A stretch of DNA of 14,571 nucleotides from a bacterium (lineage in GTDB: Bacteria > KSB1 > UBA2214): NCBI GenBank assembly GCA_029560815.1, contig JAKQKF010000552.1:1-14571 (forward strand), in the 5' to 3' direction. A program made the position numbers and the translations under genes. A model generated the notes under the pieces. That model was not told the origin of the DNA, did no database searches, and saw nothing but the letters and a program-made list of their open reading frames with translations. Each line of letters starts with the position of its first letter. The stretch's first letter is position 1. Of the stretch, positions 7,563 to 13,821 are shown one piece after another.

Positions 7563-8600
7563 ATGAGTACAGCACTGTTTGAACAGCTCTACGCCAAACT
7601 GAAAAATGTCATCCCGGTCGCCGAGATCCGTTACAAGGCGGAGCTGGCGGAGGAGATCAACCGGCTCAAAAAAGAGCGCAACGCGGTCATCCTCGGCCAC
7701 AACTATATGGAGCCCGCCCTCTACCATTCGGTCCCCGATTTCCGCGGCGACTCTCTCGAGTTGAGCCGCCGGGCTGCGGAGGCCGAGGCCGACATCATCG
7801 TCTTTTGCGGTGTGCGCTTTATGGCCGAAACGGCCAAGATCCTCAATCCCGGCAAGACCGTCCTCATCCCCTCGCCGAAAGCGGGCTGTTCGCTGGCCGA
7901 GAGCATTACGGCCGAGGATGTCCGCCAGCTGAAGCGCCTCTACCCCGGGGTTCCGGTGGTCACCTATATTAACACCTACGCCGACGTCAAGGCCGAAACC
8001 GATATCTGCTGCACCTCGGGCAACGCAGTCAAAGTGGTGGAATCGCTCAAGACGGACAAGGTGATCTTTCTGCCCGACAAATATCTGGCCGGCAACGTCG
8101 CCCGCGAGACCGGCAAAACTATCATCTTCCCCATCAAGAGTCCGGCCGGCCTGGCCAGGCCCGAGCCCGGCCTCGAATACGCGATGATCGGCTGGGATGG
8201 CCGCTGCGAGGTCCACGACAAATTCACGGTCGAGGATATTGAAAACGTCCGCGCCCAGTTCCCGGACGTGGTCATCCTCGCTCACCCCGAGTGCCGTCCC
8301 GAAGTCACGGCGGCCGCCGATTTCTCCGGCAGCACCTCCGCGATGATCCGCTATGTGCGTGAGACCAAAGCCCCGCGCTATCTTCTCCTGACCGAGTGCA
8401 GCATGGGCGACAACATCGCCGCCGGGAACCCGGACCGGGAGCTGCTGCGTCTGTGCACGGTGCGCTGCCCGCACATGGCCGAGATCACCCTCGAGGATAC
8501 GCTCGAGTCGCTGCGTCAGACCCGTTATGTGGTTGAGGTGCCGGAGGAGATCCGGGTCAAAGCCCTGCGCGCGGTGACCCGCATGCTCGAGATCGGCTGA
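7563..8600 (+). CDS. nadA: Quinolinate synthase NadA
   Basis: NadA condenses iminoaspartate with dihydroxyacetone phosphate to form quinolinate, in de novo NAD synthesis in the cytosol, using a [4Fe-4S] cluster. The 345-residue protein shows the family pattern: AVILGHNYMEP (41-51), GDSLELSRRA (62-71), FCGVRFMAETAK (81-92), CTSGNAVKVV (150-159), LPDKYLAGNVA (170-180) and HPECRPEV (241-248). The three expected cluster cysteines are Cys109 (KAGCSL), Cys215 (GRCEVHD) and Cys302 (VRCPHM), in the usual order and spacing. The ATG at 7563 has AGTGAGGA just upstream. Neither nadB nor nadC is adjacent. An SDR gene starts 5 nt after the stop and is probably co-transcribed. Complete and apparently functional. 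Confidence 0.97.
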   Translation: MSTALFEQLYAKLKNVIPVAEIRYKAELAEEINRLKKERNAVILGHNYMEPALYHSVPDFRGDSLELSRRAAEAEADIIVFCGVRFMAETAKILNPGKTVLIPSPKAGCSLAESITAEDVRQLKRLYPGVPVVTYINTYADVKAETDICCTSGNAVKVVESLKTDKVIFLPDKYLAGNVARETGKTIIFPIKSPAGLARPEPGLEYAMIGWDGRCEVHDKFTVEDIENVRAQFPDVVILAHPECRPEVTAAADFSGSTSAMIRYVRETKAPRYLLLTECSMGDNIAAGNPDRELLRLCTVRCPHMAEITLEDTLESLRQTRYVVEVPEEIRVKALRAVTRMLEIG

Positions 8601-8605
8601 GGCCG

Positions 8606-9541
8606 ATGAGCGCGGCCGGCCCTTATACCCTCGTCCTGGGCGCCAGCGGCTTCATCGGCACCACCTTCATCCGCCACCTCCAGGCCAGGGGCGAACGGAC
8701 GGCCTGCCTCCTCCATCGTTCCCCCCTGCCGGCAGAACTCTCGCCTGAGCGGCTCCTGCACGGTTCTCTGCTGACCTTTCCCTGGCAAATGCTCGAGGCG
8801 GAGCCGCCCCGCGCCATCATTCATTTCGCCCGCATCTCAGCGCCCCTTGCCCCGGGGCGGCGGCTGGCCGCTTTCGCGAGTGGAAGGGCCAACCGGCGCC
8901 TGCTCGCCTGGCTGGAGCGCCTCGAGCAGCCGCCGCGGCTGGTGCTGGTCGCGGGCACCCTCGCCTACGGTTCCTCTCCCGATGAGGATATTTTCGAAGA
9001 CCACCCCCTCCATCCGGCGGGATTCGCCCGCGAGTATGCGCGCGGCGAAGCCCCCATCCTCGCGGCCATGGCCGCCGGCCGCCTGCCGGTGCAGGTCATG
9101 CGGCCCGCCTGGGTCTACGGCGCGCGCTCATGGCTGCGCAGCTTTTTCTTCCTCCCCATGCAGCGCCAGGGGCACGTTCCCCTCTACGGGGAGGGCGATA
9201 ACCTGATGGCCCTCATCCACGTCGAGGATGCGGCCGCGCTGATCGATTATCTCAGCCGAGAAGCGCCCGCCGGGGCGAGCTATAATCTTCTCTGCGGGGC
9301 GCCGCTGCGCCAGTCGGAACTGGCCGGGACGCTGAGCGGTATCAGCGGCCTGCCGGTCAGGCGCATCTCCAGCCGCGATTTTCCCGGCCGTGACCGGGGG
9401 GTATGGGAGTCGCTCACCTTTTCACAGCGCACAGCCAGCCGGCACGCCGCCCTCTACCAGCGCCATGGCTTCCGCCATCCGGATCCGGGCGCTGCCCTCG
9501 CCTCACTCTGGCAGTCGTTTCTCCAGACCCTCTCCTCCTGA
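8606..9541 (+). CDS. NAD(P)-binding extended-SDR family protein (epimerase/dehydratase-like)
   Basis: This 311-residue protein has the Rossmann nucleotide-binding motif GASGFIG (12-18), a second strand ending in His-Arg (37-38), an IIHFA strand (71-75) and the VAGTLAYG segment (115-122), as in nucleotide-sugar epimerases and dehydratases. The region MRPAWVYG (165-172) and the sequence around 200-240 (LYGEGDN, ALIHVEDAA) also match that family. The expected catalytic YxxxK reads YARGE (144-148), so the lysine is replaced by glutamate. It may be a non-catalytic binder or use another residue. It begins 5 nt after nadA, with GAGG across the nadA stop as a possible ribosome site. Its last 39 nt overlap the convergent glycosyltransferase gene. 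The substrate is unknown; a nucleotide sugar is a guess from the family. Confidence 0.82.
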   Translation: MSAAGPYTLVLGASGFIGTTFIRHLQARGERTACLLHRSPLPAELSPERLLHGSLLTFPWQMLEAEPPRAIIHFARISAPLAPGRRLAAFASGRANRRLLAWLERLEQPPRLVLVAGTLAYGSSPDEDIFEDHPLHPAGFAREYARGEAPILAAMAAGRLPVQVMRPAWVYGARSWLRSFFFLPMQRQGHVPLYGEGDNLMALIHVEDAAALIDYLSREAPAGASYNLLCGAPLRQSELAGTLSGISGLPVRRISSRDFPGRDRGVWESLTFSQRTASRHAALYQRHGFRHPDPGAALASLWQSFLQTLSS

Positions 9542-10186
9542 TCTCCGCAGTGTACAGATGCTGTCCGGCAGCCCCGTATAGTAGCGGTAGGTCGGATAGT
9601 CCACCCGCTCCACCCGGTATTTCCCCTCCAGACGCGCCATCAGTTCCGATTCGGCCGAATAGGATTTGAGCGGAAAGCCACCCGTTTCGATAAAGAGGGA
9701 ACGGCGGCCGAAGAGGGTTGCGCCGATGGTGCACCGGGAGAGATGGATCAGCTGCCCCGGCCTGAAGGCATCCTCCACCCAATAGCTCTCCTCGGGTCCG
9801 CACAGCTCCACGCCGCCATGGATGAGATCCAGATCGGGATGGCTGCGCAGATGGCCGATACGCAGGCTGAGGTGATCGGGGAGATACTCATCGTCGGCGT
9901 CAAGAAAGGTCACCCACTCCCCGAGGGCGGCCTGGATGCCGATATTGCGCGCGGCCGAGAGGCCGCGGTTGCGGTGGCGGAGATAGCGCCAGCCGGGATG
10001 TTCATCGACCATCGGCAGGAGCAGCTCCCCTACTTTGTCGCTGCTGCCGTCGTCGACGATCAGCAGCTCATAGCCGGTGAAGCTCTGCCGGACTACTGAG
10101 GCGAGCGCGCGTTCGATGAGGTGGCGGCGGTTAAAGACCGGCAGGATGACCGAGACCGCGGGATGCATCAGTTCCTCCAGCGTCAT
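9503..10186 (-). CDS. Family 2 (GT-A fold) glycosyltransferase
   Basis: The predicted enzyme transfers a sugar from a nucleotide sugar onto an acceptor at the cytoplasmic face. The 227 residues show the GT2 fold from its start: VSVILPVFNRRHLIERALASV (11-31), nucleotide-binding VDDGSSD (44-50), GLSAARNIGIQAALGEWVTFLDADD (75-99, with the metal-binding DADD at 96-99), then IGATLFGRRSLFIETGGF, an acceptor-side motif common in the family. There are no clear membrane segments. It is slightly shorter than many GT2 proteins but looks complete. It lies 7 nt behind the beta-lactamase-like gene. The start ATG at 10186 has GAGGTGA 8 nt upstream; an internal ATG at codon 7, behind GGAGGAA, is the alternative. 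The acceptor is unknown; envelope polysaccharide is a plausible guess. Confidence 0.9.
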   Translation of the reverse strand: MTLEELMHPAVSVILPVFNRRHLIERALASVVRQSFTGYELLIVDDGSSDKVGELLLPMVDEHPGWRYLRHRNRGLSAARNIGIQAALGEWVTFLDADDEYLPDHLSLRIGHLRSHPDLDLIHGGVELCGPEESYWVEDAFRPGQLIHLSRCTIGATLFGRRSLFIETGGFPLKSYSAESELMARLEGKYRVERVDYPTYRYYTGLPDSICTLRRSGGEGLEKRLPE

Positions 10187-10193
10187 GGCCCGG

Positions 10194-11621
10194 TCACCTC
10201 GCGCCCGGCAGCATATAGTTCTCCCCTTTCCAGAGGCGAACGACGCGGCCGGCGTCGTCCAGTTCGAACCGGACCAGCTCCCCGCTGCCGTTGAGGCCGC
10301 TCATGCGGAAGAGGTGCGCCCCCTCGGGGATCAGCTCGGTGAGGCCATCGCGCGGAGCGCCGTTGGCGGGATAGCTGTACTCATAGAGCGCCAGTTTTTC
10401 GCCCCAAAGGATCACCTTGCTCATCCAGCCGGAGGGGTCGTGATAATCGCCCGCATAGAGGGGCCACGCAGAGCGGTCCGGCTCGGCGGCCGGCACCTTT
10501 TTGCGGGGAAAGAGCGGAGCCATTTCGTCGTAGATCTGGGCGGCATAGCCGGAGGGGGTGGCATCAGAGCAGTTCATCAGCACGACTACACCGACTTTTT
10601 CCTCCGGGCAGAAGGTGATCATGCTCTTGTAGCCGGCGACAAAGCCGCTGTGGCCGACCATGGTGCGGCTGCCGCGTTTGTAGACGCTGAAGCCCAGCCC
10701 CCGGCCGCTGCTCCAGTCGGGCTGGACCCAATGGGCCCGGTGCATTTCGTTGAGGGAAAAGGCGGAGAGGATGGCCGAGCTGTCACCCGCCATGTGGGCG
10801 ATGAGGTAGCGGGCGAGATCCTCGACGCTGGAGGTGATATTGGCCGCGGGGATGAGCCCGCCGCTCTCCGGAAAAGTGAGAGCAGTGCGCCGGCCGTCCG
10901 GCTGACGATAGTCGTAGGAGGCGGCCAGGCGGCTGCGGGCCGATTCCGGCAGAATGACATGGGTGTCTTTCATGCCCAGCGGCGCGAGAATGCGGCTGTG
11001 GATATACTCTTCATAGGGCATCCCTGCTGCGGCGGCCACAACCTCGCCGGCGATGGCCAGGCCGAGGTTGGAGTAGCGGTAGCGGCGGCCCGGAGGATAA
11101 AGCTGCTCCTGGCCCGGCAGCGCTGCGCGCAGCTGCTCACGGGTGGGGAACTGATGGTCCGACCAGTAGGGAAAGGCCGCCTCACCGGGCAGACCGGAGG
11201 TATGGGTCAACAACTGACGGATGGTGATCGGGGGCTCGGCCGGCCACTGGCTGCGGATTTTGAACCAGGGCAGATATTTCTCCACCGGATCGTCCAGGCG
11301 CAGCGCTCCCTGCTCCTGCAGCTGCATGATCGCTGTGGCCGTAAAGGTTTTGGTGATCGAAGCGATACGGGAGAGCGTCTGCGGGGTCATGGGCCGCTTG
11401 TTTTCGAGGTCGGCGTAGCCAAAGCCCTCCGCCCACACCAGACGGCCGTGGGCGACGACCCCGGCCGCCAGCCCGGGGATGCCATCGCAGCTCATCTTTT
11501 CACCCAGCCACGCCCGCAGCAGGGTCACTGCCGCATCGAGATCCGGTTTATCCGCTGCGCTCTGACCGGCGCAGGGCACGACGGACGCAATCAACAGCAT
11601 GAACAGCACCAATTTGCGCAT
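10194..11621 (-). CDS. Secreted serine beta-lactamase-like hydrolase (class C / PBP4*-type)
   Basis: This 475-residue exported protein (Sec signal at 1-20, cleavage near CAG-QS) belongs to the beta-lactamase/DD-peptidase superfamily, whose members act as esterases, D-amino-acid peptidases or beta-lactamases in the periplasm. Catalytic motifs are in order: SITK (Ser88, Lys91), YSN (183-185) and HSG (324-326, the KTG equivalent). LLTHTSGLPG (137-146) is a family hallmark. The domain covers about 30-365; the last 100 residues form a beta-rich extension (LYAGDYHDPSG; FRMSGLNGSGELVRFELDD) often seen in non-lactamase members. The start ATG at 11619-11621 has AAGGAGG directly upstream, so the longer frame back to 11798 is not translated. 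A GT2 gene follows 7 nt later. True antibiotic resistance should not be assumed. Confidence 0.92.
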   Translation of the reverse strand: MRKLVLFMLLIASVVPCAGQSAADKPDLDAAVTLLRAWLGEKMSCDGIPGLAAGVVAHGRLVWAEGFGYADLENKRPMTPQTLSRIASITKTFTATAIMQLQEQGALRLDDPVEKYLPWFKIRSQWPAEPPITIRQLLTHTSGLPGEAAFPYWSDHQFPTREQLRAALPGQEQLYPPGRRYRYSNLGLAIAGEVVAAAAGMPYEEYIHSRILAPLGMKDTHVILPESARSRLAASYDYRQPDGRRTALTFPESGGLIPAANITSSVEDLARYLIAHMAGDSSAILSAFSLNEMHRAHWVQPDWSSGRGLGFSVYKRGSRTMVGHSGFVAGYKSMITFCPEEKVGVVVLMNCSDATPSGYAAQIYDEMAPLFPRKKVPAAEPDRSAWPLYAGDYHDPSGWMSKVILWGEKLALYEYSYPANGAPRDGLTELIPEGAHLFRMSGLNGSGELVRFELDDAGRVVRLWKGENYMLPGAR

Positions 11622-11644
11622 AAAAACCTCCTTCGCTTGACCTA

Positions 11645-11672
11645 AATTTAGCCAAATCGGGGGCAAATACAA
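11645..11672 (-). promoter_or_regulatory. Promoter of the beta-lactamase-like / GT2 operon
   Basis: On the minus strand TTGTAT (11672-11667) and TAAATT (11650-11645) are 16 nt apart, placing the start of transcription close to the Shine-Dalgarno site. The -10 box is preceded by TTTGGC, making a 12-mer shared (one difference) with the methyltransferase promoter at 3205-3216. Confidence 0.5.
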
Positions 11673-11806
11673 GCGGAAATATCGGCGCGCAGCGTGTTTC
11701 TCACTCCGGCCGGGACAGTCCGGTGCGGCGGAACGGTCGCGGGCCCGCCCGGAGCCGGCAGCTGCAGTCTCCTGCCGCCCCGGCCGCCGACGTGTCATTT
11801 CCCGCC

Positions 11807-11835
11807 TTGACTATCAATCGGGAAATACGTAAATT
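11807..11835 (+). promoter_or_regulatory. Sigma-70-type promoter of ccmE
   Basis: TTGACT (11807-11812) and TAAATT (11830-11835) are spaced by exactly 17 nt, the best promoter match in the window. Transcription would begin near 11842, about 30 nt before the ccmE start. It shows that ccmE has its own promoter. Confidence 0.65.
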
Positions 11836-11872
11836 AAACCGCTGAAAACCATTATTTGCACCGGGAGTGAAA

Positions 11873-12286
11873 ATGAAACCGAAAATCGTCATCGGGGTGG
11901 GCGTGATCGTCGCCGCCCTGATCTATCTGATGGTGAGTGGCTTTCGCGACAGCTCGGTCTACTATATGACGGTCTCCGAACTGGCCGGCAAAAAAACGCA
12001 GATGGTGAATGAGGGGCTGCGGGTGAGCGGCTACGTCGATCCGCGGTCGATCGCCTGGAACGCCGAACAGATCGAACTCGATTTCACCCTCTTCGAGGGG
12101 AGCGACAGTTTGCGGGTCCATTACAAGGGGGTCATCCCCGACCAGCTGGCTGATGCCCAGGGTGTGCTGGCCGAGGGCAAACTGACGGCCGAAGGCCGGC
12201 TGGAGGCAACCCGGCTCATGCTCAAATGCCCCTCCAAATATGAGGCCGAACTCAACCGGGATCAGAGCGCGCGCAGCAGTCAGTAG
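11873..12286 (+). CDS. ccmE: Cytochrome c maturation protein CcmE, Cys-type (CxxxY) haem chaperone
   Basis: CcmE carries haem from the CcmABCD release complex to the cytochrome c synthetase on the outer face of the inner membrane. The 137 residues show an N-terminal anchor (5-22) and an OB-fold: YYMTVSELAGKK (30-41), GLRVSGYVDP (48-57), SDSLRVHYKGVIPDQLAD (77-94), EGKLTAEGRLEATRLMLKCPSKYE (101-124). The classical haem-binding motif is HxxxY; here it reads CPSKY (119-123), with Cys119 in place of His and Tyr123 kept. This matches a known CcmE class found with reduced Ccm systems. It stands alone with its own promoter and terminator; no other ccm gene is in the window. The ATG at 11873 has GGGAG 5 nt upstream; a GTG two codons earlier overlaps that site and is less likely. 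Confidence 0.88.
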   Translation: MKPKIVIGVGVIVAALIYLMVSGFRDSSVYYMTVSELAGKKTQMVNEGLRVSGYVDPRSIAWNAEQIELDFTLFEGSDSLRVHYKGVIPDQLADAQGVLAEGKLTAEGRLEATRLMLKCPSKYEAELNRDQSARSSQ

Positions 12287-12300
12287 ATGCGCGAAACACA

Positions 12301-12341
12301 AAAAAAAGCCGGCAGAGGCGAAGCCTTTGCCGGCTTTTTTT
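12301..12341. terminator. Bidirectional intrinsic terminator between ccmE and lemA
   Basis: GCCGGCAGAGGC (12308-12319) pairs with GCCTTTGCCGGC (12323-12334) through 12 base pairs including one G-U, closed by a GAA loop. Seven A precede and seven T follow, so it ends transcripts from both strands: ccmE (stop at 12286) and, on the minus strand, lemA (stop at 12369). Confidence 0.93.
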
Positions 12342-12368
12342 ATTCCTGTCGGACCGACCGCGGGTGGT

Positions 12369-12974
12369 CTACTTGTTCAGACCGCTGAAATCGACGGTTG
12401 GCGCCGTGCTGGCCTCAGCCGGGGCCTGGAAGTAGGGTTTCTGGTCGAAACCCAGCAGTCCAGCGATGAGAACGACCGGAAACTTGCGCACCGACTGGTT
12501 GTAGACCTGCACATTGTCGTTGTAGCGCTTGCGCTCAACAGCGATGCGGTTCTCGGTACCCGCCAGTTCGTCCTGCAGGCGGAGGAAATTCTCATTGGCC
12601 TTGAGTTCGGGGTATTTTTCGACGACGACCATGAGGCGGCCGAGGGCGCTGGTGAGGCCGTTCTGCGCCTCCATGTACTGCTGGAGCTGGGCCGGATTCA
12701 TGTCGCCGGCGTTGATCTGGGTGCTGGTGGCCCTGGCGCGGGCGTTGATGACGGCCTCAAGGGTGGCGCGCTCAAAGCTGGCATAGCCCTCAACCGTTTT
12801 GACCAGGTTGGGGATGAGATCCATTCTCCGCTGGAGCTGGTTCTCCACCTGCGCCCAGGCGTTTTTGACCCCTTCGTCGAGACGGACCAGTTTGTTGTAT
12901 GGGCTCGCGATGAGCAGGCCCAGAAGGAGCAGGACCCCGACGATGATCAGGGCTGTTTTTAAACCTTTTTTCAT
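12369..12974 (-). CDS. lemA: LemA family membrane-anchored protein
   Basis: This 201-residue protein has a single N-terminal membrane segment (6-23) and a long helical domain presumably outside or at the membrane. The family signature is clear: YNKLVRLDEGVKNAWAQVENQLQRRMDLIPNLVKTVEGYA (26-64), and it ends with the FPVVLIAGLLGF element typical of LemA, followed by a short low-complexity tail. The molecular role of LemA is not established; family genes very often sit next to TPM-domain genes, as here. The ATG at 12974 has GGAGG 5 nt upstream. It is the last gene of a minus-strand group, 15 nt after the nucleotidyltransferase-fold gene and just before a strong terminator. Confidence 0.95.
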   Translation of the reverse strand: MKKGLKTALIIVGVLLLLGLLIASPYNKLVRLDEGVKNAWAQVENQLQRRMDLIPNLVKTVEGYASFERATLEAVINARARATSTQINAGDMNPAQLQQYMEAQNGLTSALGRLMVVVEKYPELKANENFLRLQDELAGTENRIAVERKRYNDNVQVYNQSVRKFPVVLIAGLLGFDQKPYFQAPAEASTAPTVDFSGLNK

Positions 12975-12989
12975 CTTTTCCTCCGTTTT

Positions 12990-13718
12990 CTATTCCATTT
13001 GGTCTATAAGTAAGGTTAACTTGCTGATCTCCGATATGTAGGCCGCGACGATCCTGTTCATCTCCACCAGCGAGAACTTGCCCTTCTTTTCGAAGGCCTG
13101 AATAATCTGCTGAAAGAGATCGCGATCCAGTCCATAAAGCTCGGCCGTGCGCATGACGATTTCGCTGTGGAGGGCGGGGATTTCCGCATCCTTGAGGGCG
13201 AGCAGCGACTTGAAGAGCACAGCAAAGGGGGGCAGGGTGAGGTTGATGAGCGCCTGGAGCCGGTAGCGCTTGCCCAGAGTGGCCAGGTACTCCTCGCGCA
13301 GGTGTAAAAGCTTGCCTTTGATCTGCTCCTCGCACTGCAGGCGCAGATTGGCGTGGGGGATATTGAGGGGGGCGAGGACATCCTCGCCGTAAAGGGTTTG
13401 ATGCCGGCGTTTCATATGGAAGAACTCGACCGGAAAGCTGTCGAGCGAGGCGGATATGTAATTTTTGGTCATAAAAATCGGCAGCGTGCGCAGCCGCTTG
13501 CGCCATTTTTCCACCAGGGGGAAAGCGGCGTTGAGGCGGGTGATCGCGATCTCGGAAAGGACGACGAGAAAATTGATATTCGATTTCCCGGGATCCCAGC
13601 TGCTGCTGAGGGCGCTGCCGTAAAGAATGACGGCAACGAGCTCCTCGCCGTAAATCTCCTTCACATCTTCGGTAAATTCATTGGCGATGTTTTGCGGCGA
13701 GTCCAGCTTTTTCGCCAT
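12990..13718 (-). CDS. Nucleotidyltransferase-fold protein lacking the catalytic aspartates
   Basis: The N-terminal third (about 10-110 of 242 residues) looks like a minimal nucleotidyltransferase (pol-beta-type) domain: helix, then AVILYGSALSSSWDPGKSNINFLVVL (29-54). Gly34-Ser35 of the GS motif are present, but the expected DxD metal pair reads Asn47-Ile-Asn49. A later FPVEFFHMKRRHQTLYGEDVL (95-115) matches this family, with Glu98 where the third acidic residue would be. The rest (about 125-242) is helical and may be a HEPN-like partner domain, which I cannot confirm. Without both aspartates, metal-dependent nucleotide transfer is unlikely, so a binding or regulatory role is inferred. Start ATG at 13718, with AAGGAG 7 nt upstream; the frame stays open to 13907, but that part is antisense-like low complexity from the TPM tail. 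It lies between the TPM and lemA genes. Confidence 0.72.
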   Translation of the reverse strand: MAKKLDSPQNIANEFTEDVKEIYGEELVAVILYGSALSSSWDPGKSNINFLVVLSEIAITRLNAAFPLVEKWRKRLRTLPIFMTKNYISASLDSFPVEFFHMKRRHQTLYGEDVLAPLNIPHANLRLQCEEQIKGKLLHLREEYLATLGKRYRLQALINLTLPPFAVLFKSLLALKDAEIPALHSEIVMRTAELYGLDRDLFQQIIQAFEKKGKFSLVEMNRIVAAYISEISKLTLLIDQME

Positions 13719-13821
13719 GTTGTTCTCCTTATATCCATCCAGTCCATGTCGCGGGTCGCTTTTCTTTAGCGGCTCACCCGGGTGCGGCCGGGCGTGATAT
13801 TGCGCCTTGCAGCGGCCGGAG
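13719..13821. other. Short spacer between TPM and NTase-like genes
   Basis: This 103-nt gap holds the Shine-Dalgarno site of the NTase-like gene and weak GC-rich inverted sequence (CCCGG..CCGGG), too poor to call a terminator. I see no clear promoter. Confidence 0.4.

Noticed and set aside
7464..8474. Minus-strand open frame opposite nadA
   Set aside because: nadA is unmistakable; the opposite frame has no family signal.
10077..11645. Long plus-strand open frame opposite the GT2 and beta-lactamase-like genes
   Set aside because: Its composition mirrors the opposite strand. The minus-strand genes carry complete catalytic motifs and good starts.
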